Part shown: positions 5,071 through 5,078 of the stretch, one piece after another
How positions within the stretch are numbered: position 1 is the stretch's first letter
Layout: every line of letters starts with the position of its first letter
NCBI GenBank assembly: GCA_013153235.1
Contig: JAADEU010000058.1
Coordinates: 1 to 5,078 of the forward strand
Direction: 5' to 3'
DNA length: 5,078 nt
Source: Aquificota bacterium
GTDB lineage: Bacteria > Aquificota > Aquificia > Aquificales > Hydrogenothermaceae
Notes under the pieces: model-generated
Told to the model about the DNA's origin: nothing
What the model saw: only the letters and a program-made list of their open reading frames with translations
The model's database searches: none
Translations under genes and position numbers: made by a program

Positions 5071-5078
5071 ATTTCACA

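Noticed and set aside
5063..5076. CRP/FNR-like operator upstream of atpC
   Set aside because: The dyad has only 4-bp arms (TGAA-N6-TTCA) and does not match TGTGA-N6-TCACA or TTGAT-N4-ATCAA well enough to claim a regulator.
1..5078. Mobile element, CRISPR array, tRNA/rRNA or toxin-antitoxin/defence genes
   Set aside because: No transposase or integrase motifs, spaced palindromic repeats, cloverleaf-like sequence or defence domains were seen. Every long stretch is accounted for by recognisable or well-formed minus-strand genes.

Overview
The window is a single, densely packed, co-directional gene block on the minus strand. Read 5'->3' in the direction of transcription (high to low coordinates) it carries: atpC (F1 epsilon subunit), a TrmN6/YfiC-like N6-adenine methyltransferase, a DUF3817 membrane protein, gpmA (2,3-bisphosphoglycerate-dependent phosphoglycerate mutase), tpiA (triosephosphate isomerase), secG, an exported coiled-coil protein of unknown function, a SPOUT RNA methyltransferase, and the 5' part of mraY, which runs off the low-coordinate edge. 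No plus-strand gene is supported.

The spacing argues for one transcription unit. Neighbouring genes either overlap (8, 8 and 4 bp), abut exactly (TAA|ATG, twice) or are 1 to 4 bp apart. No gap is long enough for an internal terminator. The only non-coding sequence is the 62 bp upstream of atpC. It is AT-rich, has a consensus ribosome binding site and a pair of direct repeats, and may hold the start of the operon, but the upstream context is cut off.

The jobs are mixed: energy (atpC), lower glycolysis/gluconeogenesis (gpmA, tpiA), protein export (secG), translation/RNA modification (two methyltransferases) and peptidoglycan synthesis (mraY). tpiA followed by secG is a common bacterial arrangement. 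atpC without atpD beside it, and the SPOUT methyltransferase away from trmD, are less usual. Genes appear to be grouped for shared growth-rate expression rather than by pathway.

Organism: mraY indicates a bacterium with a peptidoglycan wall. The moderately low GC, proteins rich in Lys, Glu, Arg and Ile, very tight spacing, dispersed ATP synthase genes and mixed operon are most like Aquificota (for example Hydrogenothermaceae such as Persephonella). This is an inference without any database search. I see no mobile element, CRISPR array, RNA gene or defence system. Most genes are recognisable housekeeping genes; the exported coiled-coil protein and the DUF3817 protein are the least understood.
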